From contig JAKFXJ010000126.1 in the NCBI GenBank assembly GCA_021731425.1, positions 1 through 7,093 of the forward strand: a DNA stretch of 7,093 bases, read 5' to 3'. The notes beneath the pieces were generated by a model. That model was not told where the DNA came from, did not search any database, and saw only the letters and a program-made list of their open reading frames with translations. This DNA is from Limnohabitans sp. GTDB taxonomy: Bacteria > Pseudomonadota > Gammaproteobacteria > Burkholderiales > Burkholderiaceae_C. Shown here piece after piece: positions 1 through 5,080 of this stretch (the stretch's first letter is position 1; the number at the start of each line of letters is the position of its first letter). A program made the translations under genes and the position numbers.

Positions 1-265
1 CCATGTGGTTGATGAAGTGCGGCAGCTCGTTGCTGGTGTAGCTGCCTTTGAAGTGCGGTGCGCAATTGATGTGGTAGTTCGCGTTGACCAGCCAGTGCGT
101 ATCGAACACCACCAAGGTGTCCACCCCCATGGCACGGCAGCGGCGGCTGATTTCTTTGTGGCCGTCGATGGCGCTTTGGCGCGTGCCAAAACGCGGCCCC
201 GGTATTTCGCTCAGGTACATGCTGGGCACGTGGGTGATTTTGGCGGCGAGGGCAAGTTGTCCCAT
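1..265 (-). CDS. hpaD: 3,4-dihydroxyphenylacetate 2,3-dioxygenase (homoprotocatechuate dioxygenase), N-terminal part, cut by window edge
   Basis: The first 88 codons plus one base of a minus-strand gene are present; the rest lies beyond the left edge. The protein begins MGQLALAAKITHVPSMYLSE, which I recognise as the start of the class III (LigB-type) extradiol dioxygenase HpaD. This cytoplasmic Fe(II) enzyme cleaves the ring of 3,4-dihydroxyphenylacetate to 5-carboxymethyl-2-hydroxymuconate semialdehyde, the substrate of HpaE encoded upstream in the same operon. Visible family features are His12 in the ITHVPSMY segment and His57 in the FDTHW motif, the expected positions of the two iron-ligand histidines, followed by NYHIN and SNELPHF. 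The third, acidic ligand would be in the missing C-terminal part. An AAAGGA ribosome-binding site lies six bases before the ATG, and the gene starts 26 bases after the MAPEG-like gene ends. Identification is firm; integrity of the rest cannot be judged. Confidence 0.93.
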   Translation of the reverse strand, partial: MGQLALAAKITHVPSMYLSEIPGPRFGTRQSAIDGHKEISRRCRAMGVDTLVVFDTHWLVNANYHINCAPHFKGSYTSNELPHFINHM

Positions 266-271
266 GGGGTG

Positions 272-277
272 TCCTTT
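272..277 (-). promoter_or_regulatory. Shine-Dalgarno site of hpaD
   Basis: On the minus strand AAAGGA stands six bases before the ATG at 265. It supports that start codon, as does the match of the N-terminus to the HpaD family. It also shows that hpaD is initiated on its own rather than by a stop/start overlap like those upstream in the operon. Confidence 0.7.
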
Positions 278-291
278 GAATGGGCTTTGAA

Positions 292-723
292 TCAGATGAC
301 GTGCAACAAGGTCAAGCCCCACACCAGCCAAAGCCCCAGCAGCACCAGCATGCTGGCCGCAAAGAGTTTGAAGCGCGTGAACACCACATTGCGGCCGCAA
401 TGCACCACACTGTGGCCCACTCTCAGCAACACATACATACAGGCCAACACCAAAGCGCCGATGCTGACCGTTTGCGTGACATAAAGACCGGTACACGCCA
501 CATAAAACATGACCGGTGTTTCAAACAAATTGGAGAAATTGTCCGCACAGCGGGTGTCTTTGAGGGCCGCCGCAAACTCGCTGCGCGTGGACACTTTTTG
601 GGGGTGCACTCGCAGCGCCTTGAATTGACGAACGCGCTCGCGAAAAGTCAAATAAGCAACCACCAGCACCAAAGCCATCATGGCAAATACAGGTGCCCAA
701 ATGGCCAATGGGTTCACAGTCAT
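292..723 (-). CDS. MAPEG-family-like small integral membrane protein
   Basis: A 143-residue hydrophobic protein with about four membrane segments, roughly residues 6-26, 67-83, 85-102 and 119-140. Between the first two is a basic, polar loop ending in CADNFSNLFETPVMFY (residues 59-74). That Asn/Glu-Pro signature resembles the MAPEG superfamily (membrane-associated proteins in eicosanoid and glutathione metabolism); length and topology also fit. Many bacterial members have no known substrate, and I cannot assign one here. The ATG at 723 is preferred because GGAG lies six bases upstream and residues after it begin the first membrane helix; an in-frame ATG at 765 would overlap hpaE and add a non-conserved tail. 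The gene sits between hpaE (29-base gap) and hpaD (26-base gap) on the same strand, so it is probably co-transcribed with the hpa genes, though no MAPEG protein is part of the established pathway. Confidence 0.82.
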   Translation of the reverse strand: MTVNPLAIWAPVFAMMALVLVVAYLTFRERVRQFKALRVHPQKVSTRSEFAAALKDTRCADNFSNLFETPVMFYVACTGLYVTQTVSIGALVLACMYVLLRVGHSVVHCGRNVVFTRFKLFAASMLVLLGLWLVWGLTLLHVI

Positions 724-729
724 CTTGAT

Positions 730-733
730 CTCC
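730..733 (-). promoter_or_regulatory. Shine-Dalgarno site deciding the MAPEG-like start
   Basis: On the minus strand GGAG is followed by ATCAAG and then ATG at 723. This spacing of six bases favours initiation at 723 over the upstream in-frame ATG at 765, which lies inside the end of hpaE. Confidence 0.7.
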
Positions 734-752
734 AGTTGGAAGGTCGTTGTAC

Positions 753-2228
753 TCAAACGCCCCAATGTGGGATGTGGTGACTGCCGAGGCTGACCGCCAC
801 GTTTTTGGGTTCACAAAACACTTCGTAGCTCCAGGTTCCGCCTTCGCGGCCGGTGCCGCTGGCCTTTGTGCCGCCAAAGGGTTGGCGCAGGTCGCGCACG
901 TTCTGGCTGTTGACAAAGCACATGCCCGCTTCCACCGCAGCGGCCACGCGGTGGGCTTTGCCCAGGTTCTCGGTCCACACGTAGCTGGACAGGCCATATT
1001 CGATGTCGTTGGCTTTTTCAATCGCATCCGCCTCGTCCTTGAAGGGGATCAAGCAGGCCACTGGGCCAAAAATTTCTTCTTGGGCGATGCGCATGCGGTT
1101 GTCGACGTCGGCAAACACAGTGGGCCAGACGAAGTTGCCGTTCTTCACATGCGCGGGCAGGTCGGCGGCGTAGCCGGGTTGGTCCAAGCCACCACACAGC
1201 ATGGTCGCGCCTTCTTTGGGTCCGAGTTCGATGTAGCTGCGCACCTTCGCCAAGTGGGCCTTAGAGATCATCGGGCCGACGATGGTTTTTTCATCCAGCG
1301 GGTCGCCCACGGTGATGCGTTTGGCCCGCTCGGCGAACTTGGCGGCAAAGTCGGCATAAATGCTTTGCTGCACCAGGATGCGGCTGCCAGCGGTGCAGCG
1401 CTCGCCGTTATTGGAAAAGATCATGAAGATGGCGGCGTCCAGTGCACGGTCCAAATCAGCGTCTTCAAAAATCACAAAGGGGCTCTTGCCGCCGAGTTCC
1501 ATGCTGAACTTCTTGAGACCCGCGCTTTGCACAATGCGGTTGCCCGTGACGGTGGAGCCGGTGAAGCTGATGGCCCGCACATCGCGGTGTGAGACCAGCG
1601 GCTCGCCCGCCTCTTTGCCGTAGCCGTGCACCAGGTTGAGCACGCCAGCGGGCACACCCGCCTCAAGCGCCAGCTCGCCCAGCCGCGCTGCGCTTAAGGG
1701 TGAGAGTTCGCTCATCTTGAGGACGGCGGTGTTGCCAAAAGCCAGGCACGGCGCGACCTTCCAGGTGGCAGTCATGAAGGGCACGTTCCAGGGGCTGATG
1801 AGGGCACACACGCCCACCGGGTGGAACAGCGTGTAGTTCAGGTGTGTGGGCGTGGGGTAGGTGTGGCCGTCCACGCGGGTGCACATCTCGGCAAAGTAGT
1901 GGAAGTTGTCGGCCGCACGCGGTACCAGCTGCTTGCCGGTCTGGCTGATGGTCTGGCCGCAGTCGCGTGTCTCGGTCTCCGAGATGTCAGGCACATGTTT
2001 CGTGATCAGGTCGCCGAGCTTGCGCATGATCTTGGCCCGCTCTGTGGCGGGCGTGGCAGCCCACTTGGGGAATGCGGCTTTGGCGGCGGCCACAGCGGCA
2101 TTGACTTCTGCTTCGCCGCCCGAGGCCACTTCGGCCAGCACCTCTTGTGTGGCTGGGTTGACGGTTGCAAAGTAGTCGCGGCCTGCGACGCTTTTGCCGT
2201 TGATGAGGTGGTCGATTTTCATGTTCAT
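753..2228 (-). CDS. hpaE: 5-carboxymethyl-2-hydroxymuconate semialdehyde dehydrogenase
   Basis: A full-length 491-residue NAD-dependent aldehyde dehydrogenase, close to the roughly 488 residues of E. coli HpaE. It oxidises the ring-cleavage product of HpaD to 5-carboxymethyl-2-hydroxymuconate in the cytoplasm. Catalytic residues are all visible: Asn148 in SPWNVPF, Glu244 in MELGGKSP and the nucleophile Cys278 in NNGERCTAGSR. The cofactor site shows Lys171 in KMSELSP, SFTGST at 221-226 and EEIFGPV at 384-390. The C-terminal stretches NVRDLRQPFGG and KASGTGREGG, and the ending IPHWGV, resemble HpaE specifically rather than general aldehyde dehydrogenases. The ATG at 2228 overlaps the hpaG2 stop by four bases. 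A second in-frame ATG at 2222 has a GAAAG seven bases upstream and aligns better with the E. coli N-terminus, so the true protein may be two residues shorter. Confidence 0.96.
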   Translation of the reverse strand: MNMKIDHLINGKSVAGRDYFATVNPATQEVLAEVASGGEAEVNAAVAAAKAAFPKWAATPATERAKIMRKLGDLITKHVPDISETETRDCGQTISQTGKQLVPRAADNFHYFAEMCTRVDGHTYPTPTHLNYTLFHPVGVCALISPWNVPFMTATWKVAPCLAFGNTAVLKMSELSPLSAARLGELALEAGVPAGVLNLVHGYGKEAGEPLVSHRDVRAISFTGSTVTGNRIVQSAGLKKFSMELGGKSPFVIFEDADLDRALDAAIFMIFSNNGERCTAGSRILVQQSIYADFAAKFAERAKRITVGDPLDEKTIVGPMISKAHLAKVRSYIELGPKEGATMLCGGLDQPGYAADLPAHVKNGNFVWPTVFADVDNRMRIAQEEIFGPVACLIPFKDEADAIEKANDIEYGLSSYVWTENLGKAHRVAAAVEAGMCFVNSQNVRDLRQPFGGTKASGTGREGGTWSYEVFCEPKNVAVSLGSHHIPHWGV

Positions 2229-2989
2229 GCTTTCACAAGGGTATTGATCAATGCCCCGATGCCTTCAATCTCGGTGACCACCACATCGCCTGGGTTGACG
2301 TTGACGATGCCGTCAGGCGTACCGGTCAGGATCAGGTCACCGGGCTTGAGTGTCATGAAGCTGCTGAAGTACTCGATGAGGGTGGGCACATCGAACACCA
2401 TGTCAGCGGTGTTGCCGCTTTGTGTGACCTGGCCATTGACGGTGGTCTGCAGCTTGAGCGCCATGGGATTGGGGACGTCTGCTGCATCGACCAGCCAGGG
2501 GCCGATCGGCGTGCAGGTGTCGCGGTTTTTGACGCGCAGGTTGGGGCGGTACCAGTTCTCCAGGTAGTCGCGGATGGCGTAGTCGTTGGCCACGGTGTAG
2601 CCGCCCACAAAGTCGTAGGCATCGGCTTTCTTCACGCGGCGTGCGGTGCGGCCGATGACCACAGCCAACTCACATTCGTAATGCATGTACTTCACGTCTG
2701 CCGGGCGCAGGGTGAGGGCCTTGTGCCCGATCAGCGAGGCTTCGCCTTTCATGAAGGCCAGCGGTTCTTCGGGGGCCTTGAAGGCGAGCTCCTTGGCATG
2801 GTCGGCGTAGTTCAGGCCCAGCGCGATCACGGTGCGTGGCTGGGGCACTGGCACCAGCGGCGGCAGCCAGACGACCTCGTCAAAGTCCACGCGCTGGCCT
2901 TGGTGCGGGCCTTGGGTGATGAGCAACTGGCCGTCGGACTCGATGGCCAACTGAATGGCCCCCGACCAGGCAATGCGTGCGTGTTTCAT
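2225..2989 (-). CDS. hpaG2: HpaG C-terminal-type subunit: 2-hydroxyhepta-2,4-diene-1,7-dioate isomerase / OPET decarboxylase
   Basis: A 254-residue member of the fumarylacetoacetate hydrolase (FAH) fold family, corresponding to the C-terminal half of the fused E. coli HpaG (HpcE). With HpaG1 it decarboxylates 5-oxopent-3-ene-1,2,5-tricarboxylate and isomerises the product to 2-oxohept-3-ene-1,7-dioate. The expected divalent-metal ligands are present: Glu105 and Glu107 in YECELAVVIG, and Asp136 in TVANDYAIRD. Also visible are the FAH motifs ALGLNYADHAKE (56-67), RVKNRDTCTPIGP (152-164) and LTGTPDGI (221-228). The ATG at 2989 overlaps the hpaG1 stop as ATGA and has a strong GGGAGAGG site before it. 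Extending upstream to the ATG at 3046 would add 19 residues unlike the family, inside hpaG1. Its stop overlaps the hpaE start in the same way. Confidence 0.93.
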   Translation of the reverse strand: MKHARIAWSGAIQLAIESDGQLLITQGPHQGQRVDFDEVVWLPPLVPVPQPRTVIALGLNYADHAKELAFKAPEEPLAFMKGEASLIGHKALTLRPADVKYMHYECELAVVIGRTARRVKKADAYDFVGGYTVANDYAIRDYLENWYRPNLRVKNRDTCTPIGPWLVDAADVPNPMALKLQTTVNGQVTQSGNTADMVFDVPTLIEYFSSFMTLKPGDLILTGTPDGIVNVNPGDVVVTEIEGIGALINTLVKA

Positions 2990-3618
2990 ACAGCCTCTCC
3001 CTGCACAGTTTGGACCCACGGGGCAAAGCCGGTGACGGTCAGGCACACGGTGTCACCCGCACGGGCACGGGGCCTTTGGCCTTGGGCCAGCACATCGGTG
3101 CCCAGCATCAGCACATCGCCCGCTTGCAGGCTCATGAACTCGCCGACATCGGCCAGCAGTCGGTCTACCGGACGCACCAGCTCTGACAGATGCACGGTCT
3201 GTACCTTTTGGCCATTGAGCTGAACCATGATGCTCAGCGATGGCAGGTCCAAGCTGGCCCACGGGACCGGGGGAGAACCACATCCCAAATAGCCATCTCG
3301 GCAACGGAACTTGACGGGTGGACGGTAATAACTTTCGTGGGGCACGGACCAGTCGTTGAGCAGTACCACGCTGTCCGGCAGGCCATCGGTACCCATCACC
3401 AGTCCCAGCGTGGCCCCAATGTCCACCTCTTTCACCCCATCTTCCAGCAGCAAGCTGCCGCTGGGGTTGAATGTGTTGGCCGATTTGACATAGAGCACAG
3501 GTGCCCGGGTAGGGCCTTTGTACGGGTCTTGTGCCATGCGCGGGGCCCACAAGTCCCACTCGCGCTGAAAATTCAAGAGGCAGCCGTAAACGGTGCCCGC
3601 AGGTTGCCAATGTTTCAT
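2986..3618 (-). CDS. hpaG1: HpaG N-terminal-type subunit of the 4-hydroxyphenylacetate degradation isomerase/decarboxylase
   Basis: A 210-residue FAH-fold protein matching the N-terminal half of the fused E. coli HpaG, which is about 430 residues. Recognisable features are the start MKHWQPAGTVYGCLLNF, APVLYVKSANTFNPSG (39-54), LLNDWSVPHESYYRPPVKF (86-104) and MLGTDVLAQGQRPRARAGD (171-189). By eye, the position of the Glu-x-Glu metal pair of HpaG2 is occupied by Gly68 and Thr70 (GATLGLVMG), while the equivalent of the third ligand is kept as Asp89. This agrees with what is known of the fused enzyme, where the N-terminal half does not carry the metal site, so HpaG1 probably works only with HpaG2. 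The start overlaps the hpaR stop by four bases (ATGA); its own ribosome-binding site is weak, suggesting translational coupling. The end overlaps the start of hpaG2. Confidence 0.91.
   Translation of the reverse strand: MKHWQPAGTVYGCLLNFQREWDLWAPRMAQDPYKGPTRAPVLYVKSANTFNPSGSLLLEDGVKEVDIGATLGLVMGTDGLPDSVVLLNDWSVPHESYYRPPVKFRCRDGYLGCGSPPVPWASLDLPSLSIMVQLNGQKVQTVHLSELVRPVDRLLADVGEFMSLQAGDVLMLGTDVLAQGQRPRARAGDTVCLTVTGFAPWVQTVQGEAV
2994..3001 (-). promoter_or_regulatory. Shine-Dalgarno site of hpaG2 inside the end of hpaG1
   Basis: On the minus strand GGGAGAGG, encoded within the last codons of hpaG1, lies four bases before the hpaG2 ATG at 2989; its GGAG core is seven bases away. It fixes the start at the ATGA overlap and would allow ribosomes ending hpaG1 to begin hpaG2. 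Confidence 0.7.
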
Positions 3619-4109
3619 GGTGCAGCTTTCTTTTTGCGGGTGGACTCGGGTGCAGGGGCGGGTCCATCGCCCTCTAGGGCAATCACTTGGTCGAGCAGGG
3701 CATACAAATCTTGCAAGGCGGTTTTGCCCAGTTGCCCTTCCATCCAGGCGTAGTGGGCTTCGATGCTCTGCGACAAGGCCTGAACCTTGGCCAGCCCCAG
3801 TGCCGTCGCACGCACCACCGTCCGGCGGGCGTCTTGCGGGCAGCGGTGGCGCTCGATCAGGCCGTCACGCGCCATGCGGGTGAGTACACCCGTCAGGCTG
3901 GGCCCCAGCAAGAACGCTTCTTTGGCGACCCGTCCGGTTTCCACCCCGGCGCTGTCGTGGGCGTGTTCGCCCAGCACCCGCAGCACCCGCCACTGTTGGT
4001 CAGACAGGCCGTGCGAGCGCAGGCTGGGGCGGGTGTGGCCCATGACCGATTCGCGTGCCTGCAAGAGCAGGCGCGGCAGGTTGCGATGGATGAACGGGGT
4101 GTTGGGCAT
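3615..4109 (-). CDS. hpaR: MarR-family repressor of homoprotocatechuate degradation, HpaR
   Basis: A 164-residue winged-helix regulator. The N-terminus with HRNLPRLLLQARESV (8-22) is typical of HpaR. The DNA-binding domain runs from LSDQQWRVLRVL (35-46) through the recognition-helix region LLGPSLTGVLTRMARDGLIER (67-87) to the wing with PQDARRTVVRATALG (91-105), where Asp93 and Arg95/Arg96 match the MarR D-x-R pattern. The C-terminus is a low-complexity Pro/Ala/Lys tail after residue 148, longer than in E. coli HpaR. In E. coli HpaR represses the hpa catabolic operon and is relieved by hydroxyphenylacetates. There it is divergent from the structural genes; here it is the first gene of the operon and overlaps hpaG1 by four bases, so repression would be autoregulatory. 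A perfect palindrome lies four bases before its ATG. No good Shine-Dalgarno site is visible, so translation may be weak or leaderless. Confidence 0.92.
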   Translation of the reverse strand: MPNTPFIHRNLPRLLLQARESVMGHTRPSLRSHGLSDQQWRVLRVLGEHAHDSAGVETGRVAKEAFLLGPSLTGVLTRMARDGLIERHRCPQDARRTVVRATALGLAKVQALSQSIEAHYAWMEGQLGKTALQDLYALLDQVIALEGDGPAPAPESTRKKKAAP

Positions 4110-4113
4110 TTAT

Positions 4114-4125
4114 TTAACATGTTAA
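4114..4125. promoter_or_regulatory. Perfect palindrome TTAACATGTTAA, candidate HpaR operator
   Basis: TTAACATGTTAA is its own reverse complement over 12 bases, and the outer A/T at 4112/4127 also pair, giving an imperfect 16-base site. It sits four bases upstream of the hpaR ATG. MarR proteins bind AT-rich palindromes of this size, often overlapping their own promoter or transcription start, so autorepression of the hpaR-hpaG1-hpaG2-hpaE operon is the natural inference. The site replaces the position where a Shine-Dalgarno sequence would be expected. Binding is not shown by the sequence itself. Confidence 0.62.
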
Positions 4126-4178
4126 TTGATTGGGGTGGGTTTTGTCTGCGTGTTTTCCCTTGATGAAGCCCGTTGGTG

Positions 4179-4192
4179 AGCCGATTTCGGCT
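4179..4192. repeat. Short inverted repeat AGCCGA-TT-TCGGCT
   Basis: A perfect 6-bp inverted repeat with a two-base spacer lies between the divergent genes. An overlapping alternative pairing exists between GAAGCC at 4165-4170 and GGCTTC at 4189-4194. No T-rich tract follows on either strand, so it is not a convincing intrinsic terminator. It could be an operator or a leader hairpin; nothing further can be said. Confidence 0.4.
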
Positions 4193-4220
4193 TCTGTAGG
4201 CATTTCGTGGGGCAGTTAAA

Positions 4221-4248
4221 TTGCCAAATACGTGTTATTTGGTATTAA
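4221..4248 (+). promoter_or_regulatory. Candidate sigma70 promoter of the sensor kinase gene
   Basis: TTGCCA at 4221-4226 matches five of six -35 consensus bases. After a 16-base spacer, TATTAA at 4243-4248 matches four of six -10 bases. The implied start would leave a leader of about 120 bases before the ATG at 4378. An alternative -10 element, TAGAAT at 4266-4271 (five of six), has no good -35 partner at normal spacing. Assignment is by eye only. Confidence 0.4.
4224..4242. repeat. 19-bp dyad CCAAATA-N5-TATTTGG in the kinase promoter spacer
   Basis: The arms CCAAATA (4224-4230) and TATTTGG (4236-4242) are exact reverse complements separated by five bases. The dyad fills the interval between the candidate -35 and -10 elements, the usual place for a repressor operator. 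It overlaps the imperfect palindrome GGCAGTTAAATTGCC at 4211-4225. The cognate regulator is unknown; the sequence differs from the palindrome before hpaR. Confidence 0.45.
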
Positions 4249-4306
4249 AAAACAAGGCCCAAGACTAGAATCGAGCGCAATTCAACCCCTCCTTGTCTCG
4301 CGGCAC

Positions 4307-4333
4307 GCCATGACGGTGCATGTCATTCATGGC
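4307..4333. repeat. Inverted repeat GCCATGA-N13-TCATGGC in the kinase leader
   Basis: Seven-base perfect arms at 4307-4313 and 4327-4333, with a competing inner stem ATGAC/GTCAT (4310-4314 with 4322-4326). It would lie in the untranslated leader if transcription starts near 4255-4280. A weak structure that could arise by chance. Confidence 0.25.
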
Positions 4334-4377
4334 CAGTCAGTCCACACACCTTCCACCGCCGCAGGCTTGAACGATCG

Positions 4378-5052
4378 ATGAAAAACCTCAGCCTCAAACT
4401 ACAACTGTCCCTGAGTGCGATGGCCTTGGCCATGGCACTGCTGCTGTCTCAATTTGTCATGCAATTTCACGTGATGCGCACGGACATCGTGCAAAGGATT
4501 GAAAAACACGAGTTCCGCCAGTTGAGCGAGTTGGCCAGCCACCTCGATGAAAAACTGCAGGACAGCGTCAACATGCTGGACAAGGTGGCCAGCCATGTGC
4601 CTGCGGCTTCGATGGGTCAACAGGACAGTCTGGAAAAGCTCCTCCAGGATGAGAAGGCCTTGCTGACGGTGTTTGACGACCTCTACGTCTTTGACGCCAA
4701 GGGTGTCGTCTTGGTGGACTGGCCGGTCAAGCCGGGCCGCAGGACCTTGGACATGTCCACCCGGGACTACATTCAGGGCGTCATCAAGACCGGCAAACCG
4801 GTGATTTCAGCGCCCATTTTGGGCCGGGCCACACAGCAGCCCATCGTGGTCATCGCTGCCCCGATCATGGATGCCAACCAGCAGCTGGTGGGCATCATGG
4901 GCGGGGTGCTCAACTTGTACAAGCCCAATTTGTTGGGATCGATTGCCAGCCGCAAAAATGGCGAAACGGGTTATTACTACCTGGTCAGTCAGGACAGGCT
5001 GCGCATTGCCCACCCCGATCCAGCGCTGATTTTCAAGACCGTCCCCCCCTAA
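4378..5052 (+). CDS. Sensor kinase fragment 1: membrane anchor and most of the dCache-like sensor
   Basis: The first open segment of the broken kinase, 224 residues, ending TVPP at a TAA straight after the C7 run. It holds the first membrane segment (about 8-30) and most of the periplasmic sensor, including the [10 protein letters not shown] motif, but no second membrane segment and no kinase domain. If the frameshift is real, the product would be a membrane-anchored periplasmic stub with no signalling output. The family-like sequence resumes in the next frame at 5051 ([16 protein letters not shown]), which shows it is a fragment and not a separate gene. Confidence 0.75.
   Translation: MKNLSLKLQLSLSAMALAMALLLSQFVMQFHVMRTDIVQRIEKHEFRQLSELASHLDEKLQDSVNMLDKVASHVPAASMGQQDSLEKLLQDEKALLTVFDDLYVFDAKGVVLVDWPVKPGRRTLDMSTRDYIQGVIKTGKPVISAPILGRATQQPIVVIAAPIMDANQQLVGIMGGVLNLYKPNLLGSIASRKNGETGYYYLVSQDRLRIAHPDPALIFKTVPP
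5043..5049 (+). other. Frameshift site 1: C7 homopolymer in the kinase sensor domain
   Basis: GTCCCCCCCTAA puts a stop at 5050-5052. With six C instead of seven the reading is V-P-P-N-S-G-N and continues without a stop into the rest of the sensor domain. The change needed is exactly one base less. Confidence 0.85.
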
Positions 5053-5080
5053 CAGCGGTAACCTCCCTTTTGAAAATGCC

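Noticed and set aside
724..765. Upstream start for the MAPEG-like gene at 765
   Set aside because: It would overlap the end of hpaE and add a polar tail before the first membrane helix; the ATG at 723 has GGAG at good spacing.
747..1592. Long plus-strand open frame (281 codons) opposite hpaE
   Set aside because: It is antisense to a clear, full-length hpaE with all catalytic residues. Long antisense frames are common opposite GC-rich genes, and the protein resembles no family I know.
1821..2567. Plus-strand open frame of 248 codons opposite the start of hpaE and the end of hpaG2
   Set aside because: It spans two real genes on the other strand and has no recognisable domain; it is a codon-bias shadow.
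2990..3046. Upstream extension of hpaG2 to an ATG at 3046
   Set aside because: The extra 19 residues are unlike the family and lie inside hpaG1; the ATG at 2989 has a strong ribosome-binding site and the ATGA overlap.
2420..3223. Plus-strand open frame of 267 codons opposite hpaG2 and hpaG1
   Set aside because: Antisense to conserved FAH-family genes, with no motif and no ribosome-binding site that I can support.
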